DNA from: Protopterus annectens
Lineage: Eukaryota; Chordata; Ceratodontiformes; Protopteridae
Direction: 5' to 3'
Assembly: GCF_019279795.1 (NCBI RefSeq)
Contig: NC_056750.1
Span: 692,890,324-692,954,323, forward strand
DNA: 64,000 bases
Below, in pieces: positions 33,300-43,902 of the stretch (within the stretch, counting starts at the first letter, position 1; every line of letters starts with the position of its first letter). A model generated the notes under the pieces. The model saw nothing but the letters and a program-made list of their open reading frames with translations. It ran no database searches and had not been told where the DNA came from. Position numbers and translations under genes: made by a program.

Positions 33300-36200
33300 G
33301 GAAACGGGTGTTTAGGCAGCAGACAGAAGGTAAAAAAAGATGCAAATCTTAGAGGTACAGACTAGTAACTCGGACCTTGGCTGGGCAGTCATATTTTGCA
33401 ATGAAAGTAGTTTGGCTGGACAGGGGTGGAGCTGCAAACAGTAATGTAGGAATGGAGCGTGGACAATGTTGGTATCATTGAAACATGGACCGATGTCAAG
33501 AGGGTGAGGAACATGGAGGTGCCTGGGTATAGAATGTTCTGCAGTGTCAGAGAAGGGACAGATAGGCTGGAGCAACAATGTAAGTAAAGGAAGCTCTCAG
33601 ACATGAGAACAGAAATGAAGACCTAACTGGCAATGAGGCAAGGATGCAGCCAGGGTTAATAGCTAGGCTACGTGCCATAGCAATTATGGTGGAGGAAGTG
33701 AAAGGAGAACCGATGGACTGAAAGTGTATAAGCCACCAAACAAAACAAGAGAAGAAGTCCTAGAAACTAGAGGAGAGGATCACATCTCAGCTGATGAGAA
33801 TTTTGCAGAATGTCAAGATTTCTGCCTCATATTTTTGGTCTTTTGCTCATAACTGTTGTGGCTTTCTGGCAAATCATTGAAGTCACTAAATAATGACAGA
33901 CATTTGAATTCCAGACTTCATATTCTTCAGAAAATTCTTGCTAATGTAAAGCATATTATTCCAACAACTTTAAGTTTTTAATAGCAGTACTTAAAATCTG
34001 TCCTCGATTTTTGGGCCTTTGTCCCAACATTATTTCTGGCTTTGTCCAGAATTTTTGTGGTATGAGGTGGAGATGTATGGAGAGAGAGAACAAAGTAGTC
34101 TGGTATAAAGAAGATGGTAACACTCCTGGGGAAATCTGAATTTGCCAGAAATAGTCTGGGAAATTCAGAGCTTCAGGTGAGAAAGAGAGAACAGGAGCTG
34201 ATTAAGGTCTTAGGCCATGAGGAGTTCATTCTTCTGCTGCAGAACTGAAACAGAAAGAACAGAGTAATGGACATGGTCCTAACAAGTGCAGAGGGTGTTA
34301 TGGGAAACCAGGTCAAGAAACCATTAGCCAGCACAGGTTATACAAATGTGTGGTTTAGAGTAGGCAGAAGGGTGAAAATAAAGACAAAGGTGACAGCATG
34401 GACTTTTAGAAGGGTGGATGTGCTTTATGGGGAGGGAGCAGGCAAATATTATGGAGACTGGGACAAACAGAGTAAGCATCGGAAAAGGTCAGGAATGGAT
34501 TACACGAGACTATGGACAGGAATACAAGGAAGAGGTAAAAAGGCAAAAAGAAAAACATGCCAATGTAGCTTCATAGACATTTAAGATGAGTAACTAGGGC
34601 AAAAGACAGTGCCTTAAAGAGGTAGACTGGAGGGGCTAAGGAGATGAAATAACCATACTACAAGCAATGTAGCAAAAAGACAGCAAAGATTGTAAAGACA
34701 CCAAGGTTAAAATAGAAAAGAAGTTAGCAGAAGAGAGCAATAAAAAAGGTCTTAAGTATGCAATAGAAAGAAGAAAGGAAGGGACACAGCTGGCCAGTTT
34801 GGGAAAACATATTGAGAAGATCACAGAACACATGGAAAAAGGAAAACTGCTGATTGAATACTTGATCTTCATAAAAAATGCAAGGAAGTGTAAATTCTGG
34901 TGAGGAGGCAGGGCAAAATGGGAAGAACACAAGGACAAAGATGGAAGGGGGTCAGAAGGAAATGGCTGCCCATTTTGTAAGATAAAGCACAAGGACCAGG
35001 TGTGCCAGCTTGCAGAATCTGGTAACTAGTATAGAAATGACAGAAGACAGCAAATCTGGTACTTTTGCTCAAGGAGTGGAAAAGCATAACAGAATTCCAG
35101 GAGCTACAGGTGGATTCAGTTAAGAAAAGAGGCAGAGAAAGTAATGGGAGAACCGTAAGAGGGAAGTCTGGTAACAATTCTAGAAGGAAATAAGCTCCAT
35201 GGCAACAACCAACATTCATAGCCAGGAGGAGTCATTGGTCAAACCTGCTCTAGTTCTAGAACTGTGTTAAAGGTGAACTGGACATAAGAATTCCAAAAGA
35301 TGTAGTCTACATGGAGTTCAGCAAGACCTTTAACTTAGTCCTACATACTAGGCCAATAAAAAAAAAAAATTCAAGGAGCTGGGGATAGGGCCAATACAAA
35401 GGAAACAAATAACAGTTGTATGGAAGGACCTAGTGTTGTTCTGAGAGGGGCAATGCTATGAGTTAGGAAAGTGACTAGTGAAGAACCACAGTGTTGGGTA
35501 TGGATCCATATTCTTCAAAGTGCTTGTCTCAGATATATTTGAGGGAACAGAGACCAGGATCACTCTCCCTGTTTATGGCACAAAGACAGGCACAGAGGTG
35601 TAGGATGGTGAGTCAAGTGATCAATCCGGAAAGGCTGAACATGAGGCCACCGAGGTGTTAAGGTTCAATGCAAAAAAAATGTGAAGTATTGCAGTTAGGC
35701 CACAGCATTCTTAATGGGAAGTATCAGCTGGGCATAGTGGACCTGATGGCAACAGTCAGAAAAGGGACTGAGGGTGTTGATCACACGTTGACCGGACCAC
35801 CAGGAGCAGTGAGATGCAGAGGGCAGTAACAGCAGAAAGTAGAATGCTGGGATGTAACCTCAGGGAGGTAGATTCCAGAAGCAACCTGGTAATGCATCTA
35901 CTCTGCTGGGTATTGGTTATACCACACCTTAAATAATGCATGCAGTTCTGAATGCCATATAAGGAAAAGGACATCAGGCTATTGGGAGTAATCCAGTGGA
36001 AATCTACCAGAAAGATCAGTGGGATGAAAGGGAAATTAATTTGACCAGAGGCTGTGACAGCTACAGCTTTTCTCACTTGGCACCAGAAAACACAGGGTGC
36101 AAGTCTTTATAGTGTAAGACTGTTGTGCAGTGGAGAGGTGAAGGGCTAATTTTGACCAGGAGGGAGAAAGGAGGCACAGACCACAGATTGCATGGACTTA

Positions 36201-36420
36201 ACTACTCCATGGATTTCTGAAAATACTTTTTCACAGATACAGTTGAGGACCTCTGCAGCCAAGTAAAATAATAGATGTTGAACAAAAATTCAAGGGCATT
36301 CAAGAGGACATGGGACAGCTGAAAAACATTTAGAGAAAAAGTCGAGATGGAATGGAGGTGATATGTTAAACCTCCTGTAATAGAGGCTCATGGGATTTAT
36401 GCAAATGGCCCCTTAAATGT
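33300..36420 (+). pseudogene. Very old CR1-like LINE, heavily decayed
   Basis: The order of CR1 blocks is readable only in pieces. 'NVGIIETWTDVKRVRNMEVP' (about 33470) is the endonuclease ETW block and 'VYKPPNKTREEVLE' (about 33730) follows. 'MDMVLTSAEGVMGNQVKKPL' with 'GRRVKIKTKVTAW' fills 34267-34584 (pre-RT). 'DVVYMEFSKTFNLVLH' (about 35298) is RT motif A, and the C-terminal helices run about 35900-36300. It belongs to a CR1 branch different from the four younger copies. A family-X repeat lies inside at 33790-34075. Confidence 0.6.
33790..34075 (+). repeat. Family-X dispersed repeat, copy 1
   Basis: About 280 bp matching 40950-41240, 41510-41800 and the reverse complement of 42070-42390. 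Shared blocks include 'tggctttctggcaaatca', 'tcttcagaaaattcttgcta', 'aaaatctgtcc' and 'ggcctttgtccca'. No ORF. It interrupts the old CR1. Confidence 0.65.
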
Positions 36421-36503
36421 CAAAGAAAACTTCTAGCTTGGCTAGGTTTTTCTTGTAGTTTTCACTTACATACAGATTATACACACATATATGTAATGTG
36501 TGT

Positions 36504-38262
36504 ATTCATAGGTTGGTACTAGGCTATCGGCCCTAGGGCCTATACAAGCCAAGCCATAACTGTCTGGATATTACTTCCCACAAGATTTACTTCCCTGGAC
36601 CCCTTTCTAGCAGGGCGACTGACATGATCCTTGGGGTGAATTTCCTATCTGCCATCCAGTAGTCAAGGTTCCTTTTGAAGAGGGCCAAGGAGGTGCTCTG
36701 CTTGACATGTATTTGCAGTCTATTCCAGAGTATGGTGAGTCTCTGGGTCAGGAACCTATCTCTCCAGCATGTTTTGTTCATTGTGATGAGAAAGTTTAGA
36801 TACCTGGAGCGTGTGGCTCTGAGGGATTGGGATTTCTTTAAGTGGAGTATGTCCAACAGCTCAGGGTTTGACATGGCCTTGTATGTTAAGCAGAGATTGC
36901 CCCTGAGTAGACGATATGACAGAGTATAGCTGGAGTTTTTTTAGATGGTCAGCATAGGGCATCTGCTTTAGGCCTGTGATTCTTTTAGTGAGGTATTTCT
37001 GTGGCCTTTCCAGCTGTTTCAGATGTCTTGTGAGGTATATACCAAATGGGACATTGTACTCTATAATGGGTCTAATGAGGGATGAGTACAGTGGGGCAAT
37101 GACCTCCTTTTTTCTGGATGAAAAGCCCTTAGTAATGAGGGGTGCTACATAGAAGGATTTCCTGACTGTTGTGGTGATGTGGTTATTGAAGGTGAGACCA
37201 CTGTCCACCTGTGTCCCTATGTCTCTCATTAGTGTACTGCCACCTATGTGGTAATTCATGGGTACATGTTTTTTTCCCAAAGGGGATAACTATACATTTC
37301 TTGGCATTAAGCTTGAGCCCATGGCTCTGGCACCAAGCATCTGTTTCTGTAAGGACCTTTTGTAGAATATCCACATAATTTGGAGATACAATAATGGCTC
37401 CCAGTTTTACAGTCATCTGTGAACTTTGTTAGCCAGAGTCCCTTAGTGTTGGCCTGTACTTTAGAGAAGTAGATGCCAAACAAGAGCAGTCCCAGGACTG
37501 AACCCTGAGGTACTCCATTTGTCTGGAGCTGGATTTGGAGTTGGTTACTTTTACAGTCTGCATTCTATCAGTAAGCCAATTGGCAACCCATCGAGTGACA
37601 CAGGGATTTATGCCCAGCTTAGTAAGTTTATCTTTAATTCCAGAGTGGGGGATGGTTTTGAAGGCCTTGGCAAGGTCCAGATAGGCTGTGTGAACTGCCT
37701 TACCCTCGTCCACAGCTCTGGAGACTGATTTGAAGAAGTCAATCAGGTTCAGGAGACAAGATCTGCCCTTCACGAACCCAAACTGGGTGGGGTCCAGTGT
37801 TTGAAGGTTGCCAATGTCTTTGTTGATAATGCGTTCCATGCCCTTGCAGATCAGGCTCGTCAGACTGGGGCAGTAGTTCCCGGGATCCAAGGTGGATCTC
37901 TCCTTGTGGAGTGGGATAACTGTAGCTGTGCACCACTCAGTGGGCACGAAGCCTGAGGTGAGGCTATGATTAAACATGACACTTAGGTGAGGTGCCAGTT
38001 CATTTTGTAGTTCATGTAGTACATAGCCCGGGATGTCATCTGGTCCCATGGGTGCTGTATTCTTAGCTTTGGAAAGTGTGGTTTCTATCTGTGTGGCAGT
38101 AATTACCAGAATTTGGCAAACTTTTGGTATTGAGATGGGCCCTTTAGTGGGTGAGAGGGGGGTGAAGTTGGCACTAAATCGATCTGCCAGGATATTGGCA
38201 ATATCCTTGGGATCAGTATATTTAATGCCATTCTGTTGTAGCTCAGAGCAGATCTGAGTATT
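36504..38262 (-). mobile_element. CR1 LINE copy 4, antisense, 5'-truncated
   Basis: The 3' tail begins at 36504 ('ttcataggttggtactaggc' on plus) and the element runs leftward in sense to the RT linker at 38262, where it stops at a CA/TG-rich simple repeat. The tail is the same as in copy 2 and as in the SINE at 62795. Confidence 0.85.
36587..38262 (-). pseudogene. CR1 RT, copy 4
   Basis: The frame ending at 37429 contains 'GNTQICSELQQNGIKYTDPK', 'MGPDDIPGYVLHELQNEL', 'PTEWCTATVIPLHKERSTLD' and motif A 'YLDLAKAFKTIPH' (second Asp changed to Lys). Motif B is shifted ('MEYLRVQSWDCSCLAS' is the wrong-frame reading near 37510). The next frame (37416-37183) begins near motif C, 37280-36861 has 'GTQVDSGLTFNNHITTTVRK', and 36874-36587 gives the C-terminus 'CWRDRFLTQRLTILWNRLQ'. 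The first about 40 codons of the long open frame are simple repeat, not CR1. Confidence 0.83.
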
Positions 38263-38470
38263 GCCATATATACAATACACACACATCTGTATACAAACAC
38301 ATAAACACAAACACATACAAACTCGCGTGTGTGTACATGTATAGATATATACACACACACACACACACACATATATGTGTGTGTACACACACACATATAT
38401 GTATATACAGACACAACCACATATATCCACCTACAAAAGCATCCACTTATATTCATACACACACATTGTT
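38263..38470. repeat. Imperfect CA/TG simple repeat
   Basis: Interrupted CA, TG and TA runs. Frames of Cys-Val and Thr-His cross it on both strands and are not genes. It marks the 5' truncation point of CR1 copy 4. Confidence 0.9.
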
Positions 38471-39436
38471 TACCTTTGTTTTTGTGCAGGACAGTCAGTT
38501 ACTATACACCATCTCAATCTCTCATCTCTAAGAGCAAACAAAAAAAACTTCATTGTCATAAGCTGATCTCTGTGCTGTAAATGATCAACTGATTATACTT
38601 AAATTTAGGGGTTCATAATGTGCCTGCACGGACCATTACATTGTGCCCTTTTCAGCTAAAAAAGTATATTTTAAACTGCAGCAAACAGTTGTTACAGTTT
38701 ATACTTTGCCTGCACAAAATAAGTTTTAATTAAAAGAAAACAGCATTCACTTCTCTATATACTTTAAACTGTAACAAACTGCTTGCTACAGATTAGACCC
38801 CACATGAAGCACAAAAGTGCTCTGGTTTGACCATAAATGTAATATTGGCTTTTAAAAGCTGGTATTACATTGTTCGGCCATGGTGGTGCAGCGGTTACCA
38901 TTGCAACCTCACAGCAAGAGGTTCTCCTGTTCGATCCTCGGCTGGGGTGCCTTCTGTGTGGAGTCTCATGTCCTCCCTTTGGTAGCGTGGGTTTCTTCTG
39001 GGTGATGCTGTTTCTTCCCACTTCCTAAAGACATGCTGTAGGTGGATTGGACCCTCTGAAGTGGCCCTAGGCATGACTGCGTGCATGTGCGTGCCTTCTT
39101 TGGAAGGTTCAGAGTCGGGCTGGCAACTCGACACTGTAAAAACTCCACTGCCAATTGTGACACCCGTGCCCTGGCCCAGCAATCAAGGAGCTTCAGTCCT
39201 CACCACTAACACCAGGGAGGGCATCTCCTATGAGAGGAAAGGATAACATACACACTGTAAAGTACAATTTCCCTTAAGTGCACACAGATCACAGTCAGTC
39301 TGGGGCTGGTTGCTCCTTTGCTCCCCAGGTCCCCAATAAGACTTTCCACTGGCACAGGTATAGGGTCCAGGTCTCAACCTAGCTGGCAAGTACCCTCTCT
39401 GACCCACCAGTCATTCGTGTCCCTACCCAGGTATCT

Positions 39437-39437
<1 letters not shown>

Positions 39438-39497
<60 letters not shown>
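39438..39497. repeat. (CA)n microsatellite
   Basis: A CA run of about 60 bp inside the solo LTR. Confidence 0.97.
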
Positions 39498-39499
<2 letters not shown>

Positions 39500-39810
39500 T
39501 AAGATAAGCATTTATACAACTTCACAGACACTCCTGGGAAAGGCTGACACAGATTCTCCAGCTGTGCCCCTTTACCCAGACTATACAGTAGTAATTACTG
39601 CCACCACCAGCTAATACTTATCAGCTACCCAAAGGCCCTTAAAAGGGTGTTCAATTATTACTGTGCAGTATTATCCAATTGGTAGTATAGCCCAGTGATA
39701 AAGCTATAGGAGAGGCTTAGACAGTAAACTCTATAAATATGCAATGTACTCTAGAGCTAACTTATCTCTACCCAAATCAGCCACAATTGAGAAGTTTTAA
39801 AAATATTTAA

Positions 39811-40036
39811 CACGGTGGTGGTGCTGCGGTAGCATTGTCGCCTCACAGTAAGACGCTGCCCGGTTCGACTCTCAGAGCATCTTCTGCGTGGAGACATGCG
39901 TGAATGGGCGTATCTTCGTTGAAGGTTGTGCGTCAGGGTTGGCAACTCGGTATGTAAAAATCAACTGCCAATCATTAGCAGACCGGAGTTCTGTTGTGGC
40001 AACCTCTAACCGGGAAAAGCCGAAAGTCACAACAAC
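39811..40036 (+). mobile_element. tRNA-derived SINE inside the solo LTR
   Basis: Same family as 38866 and 52739. The head is 'cacggtggtggtgctgcgg' and the B-box-like part 'cggttcgactctc'. The body is 'gttggcaactcgg' with 'actgccaatcattagcagac', and the tail 'aacctctaaccgggaaaagc'. The middle is shorter than in the 38866 copy. A target duplication is not evident. Confidence 0.75.
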
Positions 40037-41259
40037 TAAAAACATAAGACAATACTAGTACACCAAAGTGCTACTCAAGAGTTCAGAGATCACACAGAAA
40101 CTTAAAATTCAGTAGTACAGTTCTGACATAACAGAAAAGCACTTAAGTCCAGTCTTTATAGTCCTAGCTATTTCTACAAGAAAACACACTTCTAAGATAA
40201 CTTAAGAGCAAGGCAGTGCTGAGTTAGATGGTCCAAGATCAAAATGCTTAATCTCTGGTTCTCACTGTTTAAATTGAAATTGCAGTTCTGGTAAAACATT
40301 ACATCATTTGTTTACACTTTCTGGTTTACATTATTTTACACTTAGAGCAATAAAGGACATTCCACATGTTAATTCTGGTCATTAACTTTAGCCTTAAAAC
40401 AATAGGCAAGATGCTTACTCCAGACTCATCGACTCCAAATTCTAACTTCAAAGGACATAGAAAATATAATTTTAATTTCAAAGAACATTTGGAATGCTTG
40501 GCTTAGTTTTCCTTACAGCAGAAGGCAATGTTGCTACAATCCTGAAGTTCACATTTTACAGCGTTTTCTTTCATTTAAGAAACAAGCCTGGATGTTATAT
40601 TTATATTTACAAATGCCAGAATTATTTATCAAATTCTGTTTGACTAGGCTGGTAGCCTTCACCTTTCTCTACTAGTCTTCACACCAATCATGAGCGGACA
40701 GGTGATCCACTGTGGCGACCCCTAACCGAGAAAAGCCAAAAGAAGAAAAGCTGGTATTTCATTAAAAAAGATCGTGATCAGGTGATTGCATTTTTCCCTC
40801 TCCACCTACCTTAACTACACTGTCATAGGCAGGGCAAACACTTTATAGAATTTTGCCACAAATATAAAATCTCTGAAACATCAAGTTTCACTGGGTAAGC
40901 ACTAAGAACGGCTCAGAAGGTTGATGTCATGCTTCTCAATGGTCTGCATTTTCTTCTCACATTTTGAGTCTGTCCCTCGTAACAATTGTGGTTTTCATAA
41001 TTTTTTTTTTTGTGGCAAATCAGTAAGGATCAAATTTAGTAAAGAATGATATGCATTTGAGTTTCACACTACATATCCTTCAATAAATGTATGATAGCAA
41101 CAGACCTTTTTTATTTATTCTAGTAGCTTTCTAAGTTTCACACTACATATCCTTCAATAAATGCATGATAGCAATAGACCTTTTTTATTTATTCTCGCAG
41201 CTTTCTAAGTTTCTAAGAGCAATATTTAATGTGTAGAGAAAAAAATTTTTTTTTACTTG

Positions 41260-41800
41260 TAAACTCTAGTAAACTACTTGCTACAGTGTAACAAGCAGAT
41301 GCTGCAGTTTGGACCACACAGCACAAAAGCACTCAGGTTTGACCGCAAATGTAATGGCAAGATCGTGATGGGGTGATTACGTTGTTCCCTGTCCTCCCAC
41401 CCTAGCTACACTACTGTCACAGGCAAGGGTAACATTTAATACAATTTTTTTTCAAAGCCATCTCTGGAGCTTCTAGTCTCACTGGGCAAATGCTGAGATC
41501 GTCTCGGGAAGGTTGATGCCATGCCTCTCAGCTATTTAGATTTTCGTCTCACAATTTGAGTCTGTTCCTCATAAAATTTGCGGTTTTCTGAATTTTTTTA
41601 ATGGCAAATCAGTATGGATCAAATTTACTAAATGACTGGCATTTGAGTTTGACTACATATCCTTCAGAAAAATGCACAATAACTCCAGACCTTTTATTCT
41701 AACAACATTCTAAGTTTATAAGAGCAATATTTAAAAATGTGTCCCTGTTTTTGGGGCTTTGCCCACCAATTATTTGTCTGTCCAAAAAAAAAAAAAAATT
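41260..41800 (+). repeat. Family Y/X repeat, second tandem unit
   Basis: This direct repeat of the unit reconstructed from 38790-38865 plus 40746-41240 lies immediately next to it. It continues 'gagtctgttcctcataaaat', 'ggcaaatcagtatggatcaa', 'ccttcagaaaaatgcac', 'gagcaatatttaaaaatgtg' and 'gtccaaaa'. It ends near a poly-A run at 41787-41800. Confidence 0.7.
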
Positions 41801-42064
41801 CAGAAAGAAGTAGGGAGCACTATGTGAAAGGGAATCAAAGCCCTGAGTGCGTTATTCCTCAGGGAAGTAAAAGAGGACTGAGATACAGTGCAGAAACTTA
41901 ATGCCGTAGGCGGGACTGTTAGAAATCATTACTGATGTCACAAACAGGGAGGTGATAAACTTAAGTGGGTGGCACTGTTTTCAGCTTCGGTCCGAGGCAG
42001 AAATGTTATTTCAGTAAGGCGACAGTGTCCCTTTAAATTGTTTGTTCCATGTTTCAGGTCACAG

Positions 42065-42390
42065 CTCATTTAAAGCTAACCTCTTGACGCAAGAAATTTG
42101 GACAAAACTAAAACTAATCGGGGACAAAGGGCAAAAAACAGGGACAGATTTTAAATATTGCTCTTATAAACTTAGAAAGTTGCTGGAATAACATGACTTG
42201 TGTTAGCATGCATTTTCTGAAGGAAATGAAGTTTGAAACTCATGTATGTCATTTAGTGACTTTAATCCTCAGTGATTTGCAAGAAAGCCACACGTTTTAT
42301 GTGGAACAGACCAAAAATATGAGAGAAATATGGACATTTTGTGAAAATCTGGACAATCGAGTGGCACAGTTTAAATCACATCTGTGATTC
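42065..42390 (-). repeat. Family-X repeat, inverted copy
   Basis: The reverse complement reads 'ttggtctgttccacataaaa', 'gcaaatcactgaggattaaa', 'ccttcagaaaatgcatgc', 'gcaactttctaagtttataa' and 'aaaatctgtccctgt', matching the plus-strand copies. The small frame 42193-42387 is incidental. Confidence 0.68.
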
Positions 42391-42640
42391 TGTGGATACT
42401 TCCACGGCTATGTCAGTGCTACTGTTTTGAAGAAGTTTGCCTGGCTGACTTCTCTGAACCTCCCAGATGTGAAAAATGAGATTCTAAATTTTCCTTTGAA
42501 TAGAAATTTAGTTGGTCTCGCAGTTACATAGTTTACCAAAGTATGAGGGGTAAGCTGATACAAGGAATCTCTAAGATTTTTCATCCCTCTTTTTCCATAT
42601 TTTCTAAGGTATTCTGTAACCCCTCATTCAACTAAAAAAA

Positions 42641-42668
42641 ATATATATATATATATATATATATATAA
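42641..42668. repeat. (AT)n microsatellite
   Basis: A pure AT run of about 28 bp after a short A run. Confidence 0.95.
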
Positions 42669-42689
42669 TAGTAAAGTCTCAGCAGAATG

Positions 42690-43140
42690 TTGGTAAACAG
42701 ATGTTTAAGAAGAAATGTCAAAGGGTTAAAAACAGGACACCCCTCCCAAAAAAAAGACAGCCCAACAAGTCAGACTATTTATGGGACCTTGTTTCCCCTC
42801 CCACCCTGGCAGTCCCTTTTCCATCCAGGAAGTCTGAATTTCTACTGCTCTCTTTGGCAACATATAGTTTCAAACAGGTTTTGAAGGTCATTCGTCAAGG
42901 TTTCAGATGACAGTGAGAAAATTCCTTCCCGTCAGTAGGTAATTCCTCATTATCCAGATTAGATCTGTGTATCCCACCCCACCCTCCATCCTTCAACATA
43001 TGTTGTGTCAGGGAGTGATTGAGCCAGTTCCTCCTTCCCAGACTGGAATAGGTTTTTATTCAAGGATGTTTTTGGTTCCAAAAGAAATACATGGAGACCA
43101 GTTTTGGATCTTTCTTTATAATAAATTGACCCTGGTAAAC
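42690..43140 (+). pseudogene. DIRS RT fragment
   Basis: The frame 42967-43293 reads 'VIEPVPPSQTGIGFYSRMFL' and 'VPKEIHGDQFWIFLYNKLT', matching the N-terminal RT block 'VGLGFYSRLFLVPKKWN...DL' of the DIRS at about 16050-16130. The upstream region (42701-42910) carries weaker similarity to the gag-RT linker. It ends abruptly near 43140. A third DIRS-derived scrap in the window. Confidence 0.65.
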
Positions 43141-43179
43141 AACTCCAGCTCTGAGAAGACACCACAGAAAAATCAACAC

Positions 43180-43270
43180 CAGCAGGAACAGCAGTATATC
43201 GTAAGCTTTTATATCACAGAATTTAGCAATTTCATCTTACTAGAAGACTTCATCGGAATAAAGACATTTG
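43180..43270 (-). ncRNA. Decayed hammerhead-like motif in a PLE scrap
   Basis: On the minus strand 'ccgatgaagtcttctagtaa' leads into 'gatgaaattg'. This gives core 1 CCGATGA, an extra A, stem II GTCTT/AAGAT around a 5-base loop, then GAAA. The layout matches the other PLE motifs here, with U changed to C in core 1. It is probably a terminal remnant of a fourth PLE; no coding part is seen. Confidence 0.4.
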
Positions 43271-43634
43271 GTTTTCCACATGTTTTATACTAGTCATTCC
43301 ACAACTAAAGAACAATCATTGGCAGAAAATGTTACATTTCCTGCCATTACAAAATCCAAGTTAGCATTGTTAAAATTTAATACAAAATTCACAGAAAAAT
43401 AATGCAAGTGAAGGTTTTTTTAAAGACATACAAATGGTATTTTCAAAGTTTACACTTATTCCTAAAACCATTTTTCATTTCAAAACAAAACAAAATTTGT
43501 ATAAGTTTTCCATCACAACTTAGCAGCCCTCATTTTTAATACAGGACCCATCAAAAGTTGCCCATTAAGCCTTGGGGGTGTCACTGCATTTAACCGCATT
43601 TGCCATAACAATTCATGGTACTCCAATAGTTTAG

Positions 43635-43717
43635 TACAAAAGATAAGCCAGCAACAAGTGAGCCGTGTACCAGTAGTTTATTAAACTGCTATGACCACAT
43701 TAAATGCAAAACAGACC
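43635..43717. repeat. PLE-A inverted terminal repeat, 3' side
   Basis: The sequence from 'acaaaagataagccagcaac' to 'cattaaatgcaaaacag' is repeated as its reverse complement at 46478-46555, with a conserved 'ccgtgtaccagtagtttatt' block. The pair places the same DNA, inverted, at both ends of PLE-A. Confidence 0.85.
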
Positions 43718-43763
43718 GGTTTCGGCCAACAAAAATACTGGCCTTCATCAGTGTATTACAAAC
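43711..43763 (-). ncRNA. Hammerhead ribozyme-like motif of PLE-A
   Basis: On the minus strand CTGATGA (43751-43745) is followed by an extra A (43744), stem II GGCC (43743-43740) and GGCC (43727-43724) around a 12-base loop, then GAAA (43723-43720). The last A belongs to the self-complementary stem III ACCGGT (43720-43715). The predicted cut follows C (43714). Stem I pairs ACA (43754-43752) with TGT (43713-43711), then a T-T mismatch and further A/T pairs. Stem I is weaker than in PLE-1. It lies just inside the 3' inverted terminal repeat. Confidence 0.72.
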
Positions 43764-43902
43764 AGCACAACAGTGATCAAATCTTTATATAATAGATGAA
43801 AACATATCATTGGTTTGAAAATTACATATTAATCAGTGAACTCATGAATATTTATATTTTACAATAACAATAATATAAACTTGAGAATATGTAAAAGTAC
43901 AA

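Larger units (their letters stand above)
39156..40683 (+). mobile_element. Probable solo LTR inside the SINE
   Basis: The insert starts TGTGACACCCG and ends CTTCACA, so it has TG...CA ends with a 5-bp inverted pair TGTGA/TCACA. It is flanked by the 5-bp duplication CCAAT (39151-39155 and 40684-40688). These are LTR hallmarks. No gag or pol is present, so it is a solo LTR. A TATA-like TATAAAT lies at 39732 and AATAAA at 40349. A CA run (39438-39497) and a second SINE (39811-40036) lie inside. Family (Gypsy or endogenous retrovirus) cannot be told. Orientation is inferred from the TATA and polyA order. Confidence 0.7.
38866..40745 (+). mobile_element. tRNA-derived SINE, interrupted by a solo LTR
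   Basis: The head (38866-39155) has an A-box-like 'tggtgcagcggtt' and B-box-like 'gttcgatcctcg'. The tail (40684-40745) has 'ccactgtggcgacccctaac' and 'agaaaagccaaaagaag'. It is flanked by 13-bp duplications AAAAGCTGGTATT (38853-38865 and 40746-40758). The two halves are separated by 1.5 kb of LTR-like DNA. Compare the uninterrupted copy at 52739-53000. SINEs are transcribed by Pol III and moved by a partner LINE. Confidence 0.78.
38580..41240 (+). repeat. Family Y/X repeat, split by a SINE insertion
   Basis: The left piece (about 38580-38865) and right piece (40746-41240) join into one repeat when the SINE-plus-LTR insert is removed. The joined sequence aligns with the uninterrupted unit at about 41260-41800: 'gcacaaaagtgctctggtttgacc' with 'gcacaaaagcactcaggtttgacc', then 'gatcgtgatcaggtgatt' with 'gatcgtgatggggtgatt'. 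There is no ORF. A short internal duplication ('ccttcaataaatg...gaccttttttatttattc') occurs at about 41086-41200. Confidence 0.7.

Noticed and set aside
38866..39155. Possible tRNA gene from A/B-box-like blocks
   Set aside because: The sequence continues into the SINE body also seen at 39811 and 52739 and does not form a full cloverleaf.
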